8,166 bases of DNA from Bryobacterales bacterium (GTDB lineage Bacteria > Acidobacteriota > Terriglobia > Bryobacterales > Bryobacteraceae), in the NCBI GenBank assembly GCA_003164075.1, contig PLRZ01000660.1, positions 5,809 to 13,974 on the forward strand, written 5' to 3'. The notes beneath the pieces are model-generated. The model was not told the origin of the DNA. It searched no databases and saw nothing but the letters and a program-made list of their open reading frames with translations. The translations under genes and the position numbers were made by a program. This document shows positions 1 to 6,256 of the stretch, piece by piece (the stretch's first letter is position 1; each line of letters opens with the position of its first letter).

Positions 1-14
1 GCCCATATTCTTAG

Positions 15-47
15 TTTTTCTCCGTGTCTCTGTGCCTCCGTGGTGAA
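15..47 (-). repeat. Short dispersed-type intergenic repeat with period-8 structure
   Basis: The segment just past the HAD hydrolase stop reads, on the minus strand, as an ACCACGGAGGCACAGAGACA-like string followed by CGGAGAAAAA. On the plus strand, 21-44 divides into three 8-nt units, TCCGTGTC, TCTGTGCC and TCCGTGGT, which is a degenerate tandem repeat seen directly. From memory, near-identical strings occur between genes in many environmental bacterial genomes. That dispersal is recollection and was not tested here. It may form part of the 3' untranslated region of the LON-TonB-HAD transcript. No classical stem plus T-run terminator is visible. Confidence 0.5.
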
Positions 48-63
48 TGCCTCTTTTCCTCAC

Positions 64-750
64 TCAGAAATGCTCTCGCAACTCCGCGAATTCTGCCAAC
101 ACAAGCAGTTTTCCAGCCCCCGGCCGGATCTCCTGCTTCTCCAGCACCCAGGTATGAGCGTGGGGCACAAAGACCGCGTTCAGTCCGGCTTCCATAGCGG
201 GATTGATGTCCGACTTCGGGCTGTTGCCGACCATCCACGTACGGCCCCGGTCGAACTGCCGCTCCTCTACCAGCCGCAGGTACGCCGCCGTGTCTTTCTC
301 CTTGACGATGGCCGCGTGGCGGAAGAATCGTCCCAGCCCGGAGCGGTCGATTTTCAGCTTCTGCTCTTCCGGATTGCCTTTCGTGAAGATTGTCAGATCG
401 TGGCGGGCGGAGAGGTACTCCAACGTCTCCGGAACGCCCGCAATCGTCTCCATGGGGCACTCCAGAATGCGCTCCGCAAAAGCCATCGCCGTGCGCAGAT
501 CTTCCGGGCGCACGTCGCGCTCCGCCAGGTGTTCATAGCACTGGCGGAGATTGCGCGCAAAGTTGAGCGAACCGTAGCCGTGGATCCTGGCATTGGTCTC
601 TTCGATCTCGTCCAGCACCGCCCGCACTTCGCCCGGCGACATCGCCGAGTGGTCCAGGTAGGCGACGAACTCGTCGAAGGCGCGCTCGAAATAGATGTTG
701 TTCTCCCACAGCGTATCGTCGGCGTCAATCAGCAGGTGTTGGGGCGTCAT
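64..750 (-). CDS. HAD-superfamily hydrolase (probable small-molecule phosphatase)
   Basis: A 228-aa cytosolic protein with the Rossmann-like HAD fold signature. Motif I is DADDT (D9 nucleophile, D11 general acid, T13). Motif II is T123 in the strand LTIFTKGN. Motif III is K150 or K152. Motif IV is GNSPKSD at 175-181, with Asn in place of the usual first Asp and D181 kept. Residues about 16-100 form the helical cap expected of the YjjG/phosphoglycolate-phosphatase-like (COG1011) group, and the length is normal for it. The reaction is probably Mg-dependent dephosphorylation, with the substrate unknown. The ATG at 750 is chosen because motif I follows at once and because it overlaps the TonB-family stop as ATGA. 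There is no clear Shine-Dalgarno, so translation is probably coupled. The reading frame stays open to 843, but that extension is Arg/Gly-rich and overlaps the upstream gene. It is the last gene of the three-gene unit. Confidence 0.9.
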   Translation of the reverse strand: MTPQHLLIDADDTLWENNIYFERAFDEFVAYLDHSAMSPGEVRAVLDEIEETNARIHGYGSLNFARNLRQCYEHLAERDVRPEDLRTAMAFAERILECPMETIAGVPETLEYLSARHDLTIFTKGNPEEQKLKIDRSGLGRFFRHAAIVKEKDTAAYLRLVEERQFDRGRTWMVGNSPKSDINPAMEAGLNAVFVPHAHTWVLEKQEIRPGAGKLLVLAEFAELREHF

Positions 751-2246
751 CGTTGTGGTTTGGGGGCGAGAGTGAAGGGGATTTCGAACACGGCGTCCAC
801 GTCCACGGCCACGCCGTTGCGCACCGCCGGCTGGAACAGCCACTTGCCGAGGGCCTCCTGGGCGCTGCGGTCCAGGCGCTCATCCAAATGTTGCAGCATG
901 GAAATGTCCCCCACGTGGCCGTCCTTGCCGATCACCGCCCACAGGCGCACTTTGCCTTCCACGCGATCGTCCACGGCCGAGTTGATGTACCTGGCGCTCA
1001 CCATGTGCAGCGGCAAGGGCGGGTGCATGTCTACGTTGGGGTTGCCGATGTCCGGTTCGCGGCTCGCGAACCACACCAGCCAGCTTCCGGAATAACTGGT
1101 GAGGTTGGGGATCTGGATGGCCATGGTGTACACCTGGCGCCCGTACATGCGCGGATCGGGAGCGCTCGAAACCCGCACCGGCTGGCGCGCCGGGACTCCG
1201 GTGGCAGGCGCAGTGCCGTGGGCGGTGCGCAGGGCCGCCGCCAGGCCCTCCGGCGAGGTGGGCGACACGCGCGCCACCATCACCGGCGGTTGCGAATCTC
1301 TCGCGCCGCCCTGAATGGTCAGGCTGGGAACCTCCAGCAGCGCCCCGGATGCGGTTCCCTCGCCGCCCTTCGGCTGCGGTTTGGGACCACCCGAGAATTC
1401 GGCCTTGACCGATCCCGGCGGCGCCGGCGCCTCAAGCGACCTGGCGGGGTTCAATCCGGCGATTACCAAAGTGTTATCCGAGGGCATTGCCGTGGCGGAC
1501 GCGATGGCCGGCGGCGGCGTCGCAATCGTGCCCGGATCCTGCGGCGCCGCCGTGTGTTTCGACGGGGGCACAAACTTGTGCTGTTGCCGTGGCAGCGACA
1601 CCTCCGCGGCCAGGTTTGTCGCCGTGGAAGCCAGTTCCGGCGCGGCGGGCAGCGGGGGCGGGTCCGCCGGTACAGGCAGCTTGGGTTGCTTGGGCGGCGT
1701 GAACCGCCGAATCGCGCGCGGCGCCTTCAGGTCGAGCACCGGAGCCTTGGCGTCCGGCACGGCTACCGCCAGTTTGGGCGCGTCGGGCAGAGTGGGCGCC
1801 TTGTCGGGAGGGCGCTCCACAACGGGAGGCGGGACAAAGAGACGCGCCGGTGGCCGTTGCGGGGCTATGGCGACGATATTGGGCAGCGGCAGCGGTTTGG
1901 CGGGCGCGATCTCGGGCACCGGCGCAAAGATCAACTGCGGCGGGCCCAAACTGTCCCGGGGACCGGCGGTAATGTTCTGGTCGAACCTGGACCTGGCCCG
2001 CAGCGGGCGCGCATCGCGTTTAGCCGCCGGCGGCGTCACGTCGGGCAGCTTCTCGCTGAGTTTATACCAGACGATGTGCGTTTCGTTGGCTTGGATTTCG
2101 CGCTGGTAGAGGGATTTCTGGCGTTCCAGCGGGATTGAAGGCCCGAGCGCCACCCACGCGAGTATCCAGGCATGCAGGCACACCGATCCCATGAAAGACC
2201 AGGGGCCTCGCATGGGCTGGGGATCGCTGCCGGTAAGCGAGGTCAT
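747..2246 (-). CDS. TonB-family protein with long proline/alanine-rich linker
   Basis: A 499-aa inner-membrane-anchored periplasmic protein. Residues about 17-37 form one hydrophobic segment after a short N-terminus. Residues about 70-330 are a long Pro/Ala-rich linker suited to spanning the periplasm. Residues 372-389 (VYTMAIQIPNLTSYSGSW) form a distinctive conserved-looking block. The C-terminal ~95 residues match a TonB C-terminal domain (EGKVRLWAVIGKDG, then LDRSAQEALGKWLFQP). TonB passes proton-motive-force energy from ExbB/ExbD to outer-membrane receptors. No exbB, exbD or receptor gene is in the window, so a true energy-transducing role is not shown. It is about twice the length of classical TonB. 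The start at 2246 is 3 nt past the LON stop, with GGGG about 9 nt upstream. Met12 is an alternative start. Confidence 0.82.
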   Translation of the reverse strand: MTSLTGSDPQPMRGPWSFMGSVCLHAWILAWVALGPSIPLERQKSLYQREIQANETHIVWYKLSEKLPDVTPPAAKRDARPLRARSRFDQNITAGPRDSLGPPQLIFAPVPEIAPAKPLPLPNIVAIAPQRPPARLFVPPPVVERPPDKAPTLPDAPKLAVAVPDAKAPVLDLKAPRAIRRFTPPKQPKLPVPADPPPLPAAPELASTATNLAAEVSLPRQQHKFVPPSKHTAAPQDPGTIATPPPAIASATAMPSDNTLVIAGLNPARSLEAPAPPGSVKAEFSGGPKPQPKGGEGTASGALLEVPSLTIQGGARDSQPPVMVARVSPTSPEGLAAALRTAHGTAPATGVPARQPVRVSSAPDPRMYGRQVYTMAIQIPNLTSYSGSWLVWFASREPDIGNPNVDMHPPLPLHMVSARYINSAVDDRVEGKVRLWAVIGKDGHVGDISMLQHLDERLDRSAQEALGKWLFQPAVRNGVAVDVDAVFEIPFTLAPKPQR

Positions 2247-2249
2247 TGC

Positions 2250-2879
2250 TTACAGCCCCGCGGGCTTCCCTCCATGGCCGTTGGTCGGCGCCAGCGCTTT
2301 CATGCGCTCCACGGTGCGCTGCCGCGGAATGTAGAGTGCCAGGTACTGGTTCAATTGCTTCAGCCGTTCGGCTTCCGACCGGTGGCGCAGCAGAGCGCTC
2401 AGAAAATCGAGATCGGGCAAATCGTACGCCAGTTGGAAACTGACCTGGCGATCCGCCAGATCCGGATCGGGGCCGGGGTGCGCTCCCGGCAGCCGCATGA
2501 GCGTCTGGTAATTCGAGACTGCCTGGTCGCGCAGTTCGCTGGAGGGCGCGGTGGAATCCTCGTCGTCGAAAAAATTCACTTCGGCACGCAGGTAATCTTT
2601 TTCCTCATTCAAGGATACGATCTCGAAGCGCCTCTGTCCGCGCGTCAGAACATCCATGCGCCCGTCGGGATACAGCCGCAGGAGTTTTTCCACCGTTACG
2701 GTGCAGCCGGCGTTGACGATGCCGTCATCGGTGGCCAGCACGACGCCGAATTCGGAGTCGTCGCGAATGGCGCCGCCTACCATCACTTTATAGCGCTCCT
2801 CGAAGATGTGTAGCGGCAACGGGGTGCGGGGAAAGACCACCACTTGAAGAGGAAACAGCGGGAGAAGCCGCGTCGGCAT
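2250..2879 (-). CDS. Stand-alone LON substrate-binding-domain protein
   Basis: A 209-aa protein consisting only of the LON N-terminal (substrate-binding, PUA-like) domain, without the AAA+ or serine-protease parts of Lon. The N-terminus LLPLFPLQVVVFPRTPLPLH followed by IFEERYKVM is the family hallmark (LPLFPL.vvfP...LpLhIFE.RY). The length of about 200 aa is typical of COG2802-type proteins. Molecular function is poorly defined; a role in protein quality control or binding is only a family-level guess. The start at 2879 places the hallmark at residue 5. The frame runs open to 3110, but the extra 77 codons lie in the MITE-like element and are Arg/Ser-rich. No Shine-Dalgarno precedes the ATG. 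Instead a sigma70-like promoter ends 6 nt upstream, implying a leaderless mRNA. It is the first gene of the minus-strand unit. Confidence 0.9.
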   Translation of the reverse strand: MPTRLLPLFPLQVVVFPRTPLPLHIFEERYKVMVGGAIRDDSEFGVVLATDDGIVNAGCTVTVEKLLRLYPDGRMDVLTRGQRRFEIVSLNEEKDYLRAEVNFFDDEDSTAPSSELRDQAVSNYQTLMRLPGAHPGPDPDLADRQVSFQLAYDLPDLDFLSALLRHRSEAERLKQLNQYLALYIPRQRTVERMKALAPTNGHGGKPAGL

Positions 2880-2885
2880 GGTAAC

Positions 2886-2915
2886 ATTATGACGTTTTGA
2901 TGGGTTAGGCGGCAA
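2886..2915 (-). promoter_or_regulatory. Putative sigma70-type promoter giving a leaderless LON-protein mRNA
   Basis: On the minus strand, TTGCCG (2915-2910, 4/6 to the TTGACA consensus) and CATAAT (2891-2886, 5/6 to TATAAT) are separated by 18 bp. Only 6 nt (GTTACC) lie between the -10 box and the LON ATG at 2879, so a start 7 nt below the -10 box falls on the A of the start codon. The absence of a Shine-Dalgarno fits this. The promoter lies outside the MITE-like element and so would have survived its insertion. Confidence 0.5.
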
Positions 2916-2917
2916 TG

Positions 2918-2935
2918 GACGTGGCGCAGGCACTC
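2918..2935. repeat. Copy 1 of the GAYGTGGCGCAGGCACTC repeat
   Basis: GACGTGGCGCAGGCACTC here matches GATGTGGCGCAGGCACTC at 8091-8108 in 17 of 18 positions and in the same orientation. It lies between the LON promoter and the MITE-like element. A match of this length between two intergenic regions 5 kb apart is unlikely by chance and suggests a dispersed repeat family. I recall similar GTGGCGCAGGCACTC strings in Acidobacteriota intergenic DNA, but could not check. Confidence 0.55.
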
Positions 2936-2941
2936 CGCGGA

Positions 2942-3094
2942 CACGAGAGGAACTTGCAGAATTCGAAGAAACCGCTTGCTTGCGCGCGCGGCTCGGAAAC
3001 CGCGCGCGGAAAGGAAGCCACTTACCGAGCCGGGCCCAGAGGGCACCCCGCGAGGGAGCGGGTTCGCCACCGAATTCTGCAAGTTCCTCACGAG
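2942..3094. mobile_element. MITE-like non-autonomous element with TIRs and 6-bp target-site duplication
   Basis: The element proper is 2948-3088 (141 bp). Its ends are perfect 18-bp terminal inverted repeats: AGGAACTTGCAGAATTCG at 2948-2965 and its exact reverse complement at 3071-3088. Both ends are directly bordered by CACGAG (2942-2947 and 3089-3094), which fits a 6-bp target-site duplication. Inside is a 9-bp perfect stem (2983-2991 with 3000-3008). A competing 8-bp stem is also possible (2989-2996 with 3025-3032), so the RNA could take alternative folds. A smaller CCCGC/GCGGG stem is at 3047-3051/3058-3062. It has no coding capacity of its own. It fills most of the divergent spacer between the LON gene and the SDR operon, ending 30 bp before the SDR ATG, and so may supply or disturb the operon promoter. 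Confidence 0.7.
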
Positions 3095-3118
3095 TCCCCA
3101 CCTCAGCCACGGTGAACT

Positions 3119-3892
3119 ATGCGTCTTGACGGCAAAGTCGTGCTGATTACCGGCGCCTCGGAAGGCATCGGCGCGGCCTGCGCGGCGGAGTTCGCAGCCG
3201 CGGGGGCACGCCTGTCCCTCACCGCGCGCTCCGCTGACGGACTGGCGCGCGCCGGCGGCGCCGATACCCTGATCACCGCCGGCGACCTGACGCTCGAAGA
3301 CACCCGGCGCCAGGCAGTCGACCGCACCCTCGAGCGATTCGGCGCCATCGATCTTCTCATTAATAACGCCGGGGTGGGACTCTATGGACCCTCCTGGAGC
3401 GCTTCCATGGAGGACGTCCGCCACCTAATGGAGTTGAATTTCTTCGCGCTTCTGGGGATGATTCAACTAGTGACCCCACACATGCGAAATCGGCGGAGCG
3501 GCACCATTGTCAACGTCAGCTCCATCGGCGGCAAGATGCCGCTGCCTTGGGCGACGGTCTACAGCGCGTCGAAATACGCCGTGACGGCGCTCACCGAGGG
3601 GCTCCGCATGGAACTACGCGACGACGGCGTGAAGACCATGCTGGCGTGCCCCGGGTATGTCACTACCGGCTTTCAGCAGCACGTGCGCCGAGGCCGTGCG
3701 CCCGATGCAGTGCTGCGCGCCCGCCGCCAGGCCATCACCGCGGAGGAATGCGCCCGCGCCATCCGCCGGGGCGTGGAGCGCGACGCCCGCACCGTCATGG
3801 CGCCGCGGTCCGGCTGGATCCTGGTAGCGCTGGCGCGCCTGTTCCCTTCGCTGGTGGAATCCCGTATGGCGCAAATGAACGGTACCGCATGA
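3119..3892 (+). CDS. SDR-family oxidoreductase (classical short-chain dehydrogenase/reductase)
   Basis: A 257-aa NAD(P)-dependent oxidoreductase. The Rossmann dinucleotide motif is TGASEGIG (11-18), and NNAG is at 82-85. The full catalytic tetrad is present: N107, S135, Y148 and K152 (YSASK). The PG turn is at 178-179. Length is normal for classical SDRs. Substrate cannot be told from sequence. A hydrophobic C-terminal stretch (WILVALARLFPSLV, 233-246) could bind membrane or a hydrophobic substrate, as in SDRs acting on lipids. The ATG at 3119 puts the Rossmann motif at the usual distance from the N-terminus. A weak GGTGA lies 3 nt upstream. The stop overlaps the next start (ATGA). It is the first gene of the four-gene operon, and the MITE-like element lies just upstream. 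Confidence 0.92.
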   Translation: MRLDGKVVLITGASEGIGAACAAEFAAAGARLSLTARSADGLARAGGADTLITAGDLTLEDTRRQAVDRTLERFGAIDLLINNAGVGLYGPSWSASMEDVRHLMELNFFALLGMIQLVTPHMRNRRSGTIVNVSSIGGKMPLPWATVYSASKYAVTALTEGLRMELRDDGVKTMLACPGYVTTGFQQHVRRGRAPDAVLRARRQAITAEECARAIRRGVERDARTVMAPRSGWILVALARLFPSLVESRMAQMNGTA

Positions 3893-4419
3893 ATCTCAGG
3901 CTCAAGAAAACGCCCGGCCTCTACCTGGTGGGGTTTATGGCCTCCGGCAAATCCACCATCGGCCGCCACCTGGCCGGCCAGCTCGGTTGGAGCTTCTTCG
4001 ACATCGACGAGGAAATCGAAGGCGCCGAACAGGCCAGCATCGCGTCCATCTTCGACACGCGCGGCGAGGCCGAATTCCGGCGTATCGAATCGCTCATCGT
4101 CAAGCAGCACGTGTACTGGATCGAACGCGGCCGGCCGGCGGTGCTGGCGCTAGGTGGAGGCGCGTTTGCCGAGCCGCGCAACCGCGACCTGCTGCTGGGC
4201 AACGGCATCGCCATCTGGTTGGATTGCCCGCTGGACGTGGTGCTGCATCGCGTGTCGCAGGCGTCGCACCGTCCGCTGGCGCGCGACCCGGAAAAGTTCG
4301 CCGCGCTCTACCATGCCCGCCGCGAGCATTATGCCCTGGCGGATCTCCACGTCGCCATCGAAAGCGACGACCCGGCCGTTGCGATTAAGGCCATCCTGTC
4401 CCACCCACTGCTAAAATGA
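3889..4419 (+). CDS. aroK: Shikimate kinase (AroK/AroL type)
   Basis: A 176-aa P-loop kinase predicted to phosphorylate shikimate with ATP (step five of the chorismate pathway, cytosol). The Walker A loop GFMASGKST spans residues 15-23. The DxD site is D38-I-D40. The shikimate-binding block IFDTRGEAEFRRIE spans 54-67 with R64. The GGGA motif starts at G89. The lid region has R128-P-L, and the late R144...Y148..AD matches the family. Length equals typical AroK. Ser at residue 19 gives GFMASGKS where many family members have GxMGxGKS. The ATG at 3889 overlaps the SDR stop by 4 nt and lacks a Shine-Dalgarno, so translational coupling is likely. A paralogous small-metabolite kinase is the main alternative, because no other aro gene is adjacent. 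Confidence 0.82.
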   Translation: MNLRLKKTPGLYLVGFMASGKSTIGRHLAGQLGWSFFDIDEEIEGAEQASIASIFDTRGEAEFRRIESLIVKQHVYWIERGRPAVLALGGGAFAEPRNRDLLLGNGIAIWLDCPLDVVLHRVSQASHRPLARDPEKFAALYHARREHYALADLHVAIESDDPAVAIKAILSHPLLK

Positions 4420-5705
4420 GCCGCCTGTTGCGCCGCCAGGCGCTCTCTATTTTTCGCGCGGCGCTGGCCGCGGCAGACCCGGTGGACGCCGTCGTCCGCC
4501 ATCTCCGCAGCCGCGATTATTCACGCTTCCGCCACATCTATGCGATCGGCGCGGGGAAAGCCGGCGCGTCCATGGCGCTGGCCGCGGAGCGTGTGCTGGG
4601 CCGCCGGATCACCGCCGGCCTGCTGAACGTGAAATACGGCAACACGGCGAAATTGCGCCGCATCGAACTGAATCCCTGCGGCCATCCGCTGCCCGACGAG
4701 CCGGGAGTGGCCGGCTCCACGCGCATTGCCGAAATCGCCGCTCAGGCGGGCGAAGGCGACCTGGTTCTGTGCCTCATTTCCGGTGGCGCGTCGGCGCTGC
4801 TGCCGCTGCCGGCCGATCCCATCACCCTGGCGGAGAAACAGGCCACCACCCAGCTCCTGCTGTCGTGCGCCGCCAACATCCACGAGATCAACTGCGTGCG
4901 CAAGCATCTTTCGCGCATCAAGGGCGGACAACTGGCGCGCCTGGCGGCGCCCGCCGCGGTGGAGTCGCTGCTGCTCTCCGACGTCATCGGCGACGATCTC
5001 GACGTCATCGGCTCCGGCCCCACCGCTCCCGATGCGTCCACTTTCGCCGGCGCACTCGCCATCCTGGAGAAGTTCGACCTGCTGGAGCGCGTGCCCGCCG
5101 CGGTGCGCCTACGGCTCGACCGGGGCGCGCGCGGTGAGTTGCCGGAAACTCCCAAACCGGGCGACCGGTTGTTCCGCGGTGTGCGCAATGTCCTCGTGGG
5201 CAACAATCGCCTGGCCTTGGATGCGGCGGCGGCGCGTGCGCGCGCCCTGGGGTTCCGCACGCTGGTGCTGTCGAGCGAGATCCAGGGGGAGACGCGCGAA
5301 ATCGCGCGCATGCACGCCGCCATCGCGCGCGAAATTGTCTCCACATCGCGGCCGGTGAAGGCGCCCGCGTGCATCATCACCGGCGGCGAAACCACCGTGA
5401 CGCTGCACGGCGACGGGCTCGGCGGACGCAATCAGGAATTCGTGCTGGCGGCGGCGCTGGAGATCGCCGGCCTGCGCCATGTGGTGGTCCTCAGCGCCGG
5501 CACCGACGGCAGCGACGGCCCCACCGACGCCGCCGGCGCCATCGCCGACGGCGACACGCTGCGCCGCAATCCCGAAGCGCGCCGCTATCTGGATCGCAAC
5601 GACTCGTACCGTTATTTCCAGCCGCTGAACGACCTGGTGATCACCGGGCCCACGAATACCAATGTGATGGACGTGCGGATCATTCTGGTGGGGGCGGGGA
5701 AGTGA
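4416..5705 (+). CDS. Glycerate 2-kinase, MOFRL/DUF4147 family
   Basis: A 429-aa cytosolic kinase expected to convert D-glycerate to 2-phosphoglycerate, feeding glyoxylate/tartronate-derived or serine-derived carbon into lower glycolysis. The N-terminal domain (about 1-230) shows IGAGKAG (44-50, K48 at the position of the family's catalytic Lys), SGGASALLP (122-130), a KHLS segment (163-166) and SDVIGDD, then GSGPT (188-203). The C-terminal MOFRL domain shows GGETT (323-327), GLGGRNQE (334-341), GTDGSDGPTDAAG (362-374) and TGPTNTNV (410-417). All are family hallmarks and the length is typical (GckA/TtuD-like). The ATG at 4416 overlaps the kinase stop as ATGA with no Shine-Dalgarno. The stop overlaps the next start as GTGA. 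The gene symbol is left blank because several names are used for this family. Confidence 0.93.
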   Translation: MSRLLRRQALSIFRAALAAADPVDAVVRHLRSRDYSRFRHIYAIGAGKAGASMALAAERVLGRRITAGLLNVKYGNTAKLRRIELNPCGHPLPDEPGVAGSTRIAEIAAQAGEGDLVLCLISGGASALLPLPADPITLAEKQATTQLLLSCAANIHEINCVRKHLSRIKGGQLARLAAPAAVESLLLSDVIGDDLDVIGSGPTAPDASTFAGALAILEKFDLLERVPAAVRLRLDRGARGELPETPKPGDRLFRGVRNVLVGNNRLALDAAAARARALGFRTLVLSSEIQGETREIARMHAAIAREIVSTSRPVKAPACIITGGETTVTLHGDGLGGRNQEFVLAAALEIAGLRHVVVLSAGTDGSDGPTDAAGAIADGDTLRRNPEARRYLDRNDSYRYFQPLNDLVITGPTNTNVMDVRIILVGAGK

Positions 5706-6046
5706 GCTTCTGGCGAAAAGAGGTGATCCAGCCGGTGCTGGACGACGAGACCCGCAAACATATGGAGGAGCAACTCGCGTGGATCGCGCGCGAGCCCGCC
5801 AACGCCCGGCCGTATCTCCATCTGGCGGAGTTCTACGGCATGGAAGGCCGGGAGGAGGAGGCGCTCGGACTGATGCTGCATGCCGTGCAGTTGGACCCGG
5901 GGTTCGCTGCCGCGCATGCGGCGCTCGCCGAATTCTACGCCGTGCGCGCCGATTACCCGGCGGCATGGCGTCACGCACGTCGGGCGGAGCAGGGCGGAGA
6001 ACCGCGCGCCGTGAAGTTACTTGAGCGGCACAGCGTGCCGGAATGA
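5702..6046 (+). CDS. Small TPR-repeat protein
   Basis: A 114-aa soluble protein with two tetratricopeptide-like units after a short helical N-terminus. Unit one is about 33-66 (LHLAEFYGMEGREEEALGLM ending in LDP). Unit two is about 67-100 (HAALAEFYAVRADYPAAW). The repeated LAEFY cores 34 residues apart are clear. TPRs mediate protein-protein contacts; the partner is unknown and may be an operon product. I chose GTG at 5702 because it overlaps the glycerate kinase stop by 4 nt (GTGA), repeating the two upstream junctions, and a G-rich run (GGGGGCGGGGA) lies just before it. An internal ATG at 5762 would give 94 aa with both TPR units intact. It is the last clear gene of the operon, and a hairpin follows the stop by 12 nt. 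Confidence 0.75.
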   Translation: MSFWRKEVIQPVLDDETRKHMEEQLAWIAREPANARPYLHLAEFYGMEGREEEALGLMLHAVQLDPGFAAAHAALAEFYAVRADYPAAWRHARRAEQGGEPRAVKLLERHSVPE

Positions 6047-6058
6047 TACGTGGGGGCT

Positions 6059-6089
6059 ATTTCGGGGACAGGCTACATAACCTCGAAAT
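6059..6089 (+). terminator. Hairpin downstream of the four-gene operon
   Basis: ATTTCGGGG (6059-6067) can pair with CCTCGAAAT (6081-6089), giving a 9-bp stem with one G-U wobble and a 13-nt loop. It starts 12 nt after the TPR stop, a usual spot for a terminator or 3'-end stabiliser, but no T-run follows, so intrinsic termination is uncertain. The sequence TTTCGGGGACAGGCTACATA within it resembles repeats I associate with REP/RAYT-type intergenic elements, so it may be a repeat remnant instead. Confidence 0.35.
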
Positions 6090-6256
6090 TCAAATGTCTG
6101 AACTCCCGATGGCGTGGAATTTGCGATCTCTCGCCGTGGAGCGGAGTAAGGAATGGCTCAGCCCATCTCCCCAGGCAGACAGAAACTGCGGGGCGGCATC
6201 GGGAGTGCGGAATGCGGCTCCGATTCCAAGCCGCGAGCGAAGAACACCACCCGGCT
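6090..6256. other. Convergent intergenic spacer, no gene recognised
   Basis: The spacer lies between the plus-strand operon and the convergent secreted-protein gene. One open frame (6043-6270) starts with an ATGA overlap at the TPR stop, but it has no recognisable motif and runs into the opposite gene. No RNA gene was recognised, and apart from the hairpin to its left I see no clear terminator. A GGGAGTGCGG string (6201-6210) recurs at 8125-8134, but ten bases is too short to weigh. Confidence 0.4.

Noticed and set aside
751..843. N-terminal extension of the HAD hydrolase
   Set aside because: It overlaps the TonB-family coding region and is low-complexity (Gly/Arg). The start at 750 gives the normal spacing to motif I and an ATGA overlap.
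753..2138. Long open frames on the plus strand opposite the TonB-family gene (also 1315-2109)
   Set aside because: They are Arg/Gly- or Ser/Gly-rich shadow translations of a GC-rich Pro/Ala-rich gene, with no recognisable domain. The minus-strand frame has a membrane segment and TonB_C domain.
2880..3110. N-terminal extension of the LON-domain protein by 77 codons
   Set aside because: The extension is Arg/Ser/Pro-rich, is encoded by the MITE-like element, and is not part of the family. The hallmark LPLFPL motif begins right after the ATG at 2879.
4726..5358. Overlapping open frames in both strands across the glycerate kinase gene
   Set aside because: They are Arg/Pro/Ser-rich shadow frames caused by high GC. 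Frame one holds all MOFRL-family motifs.
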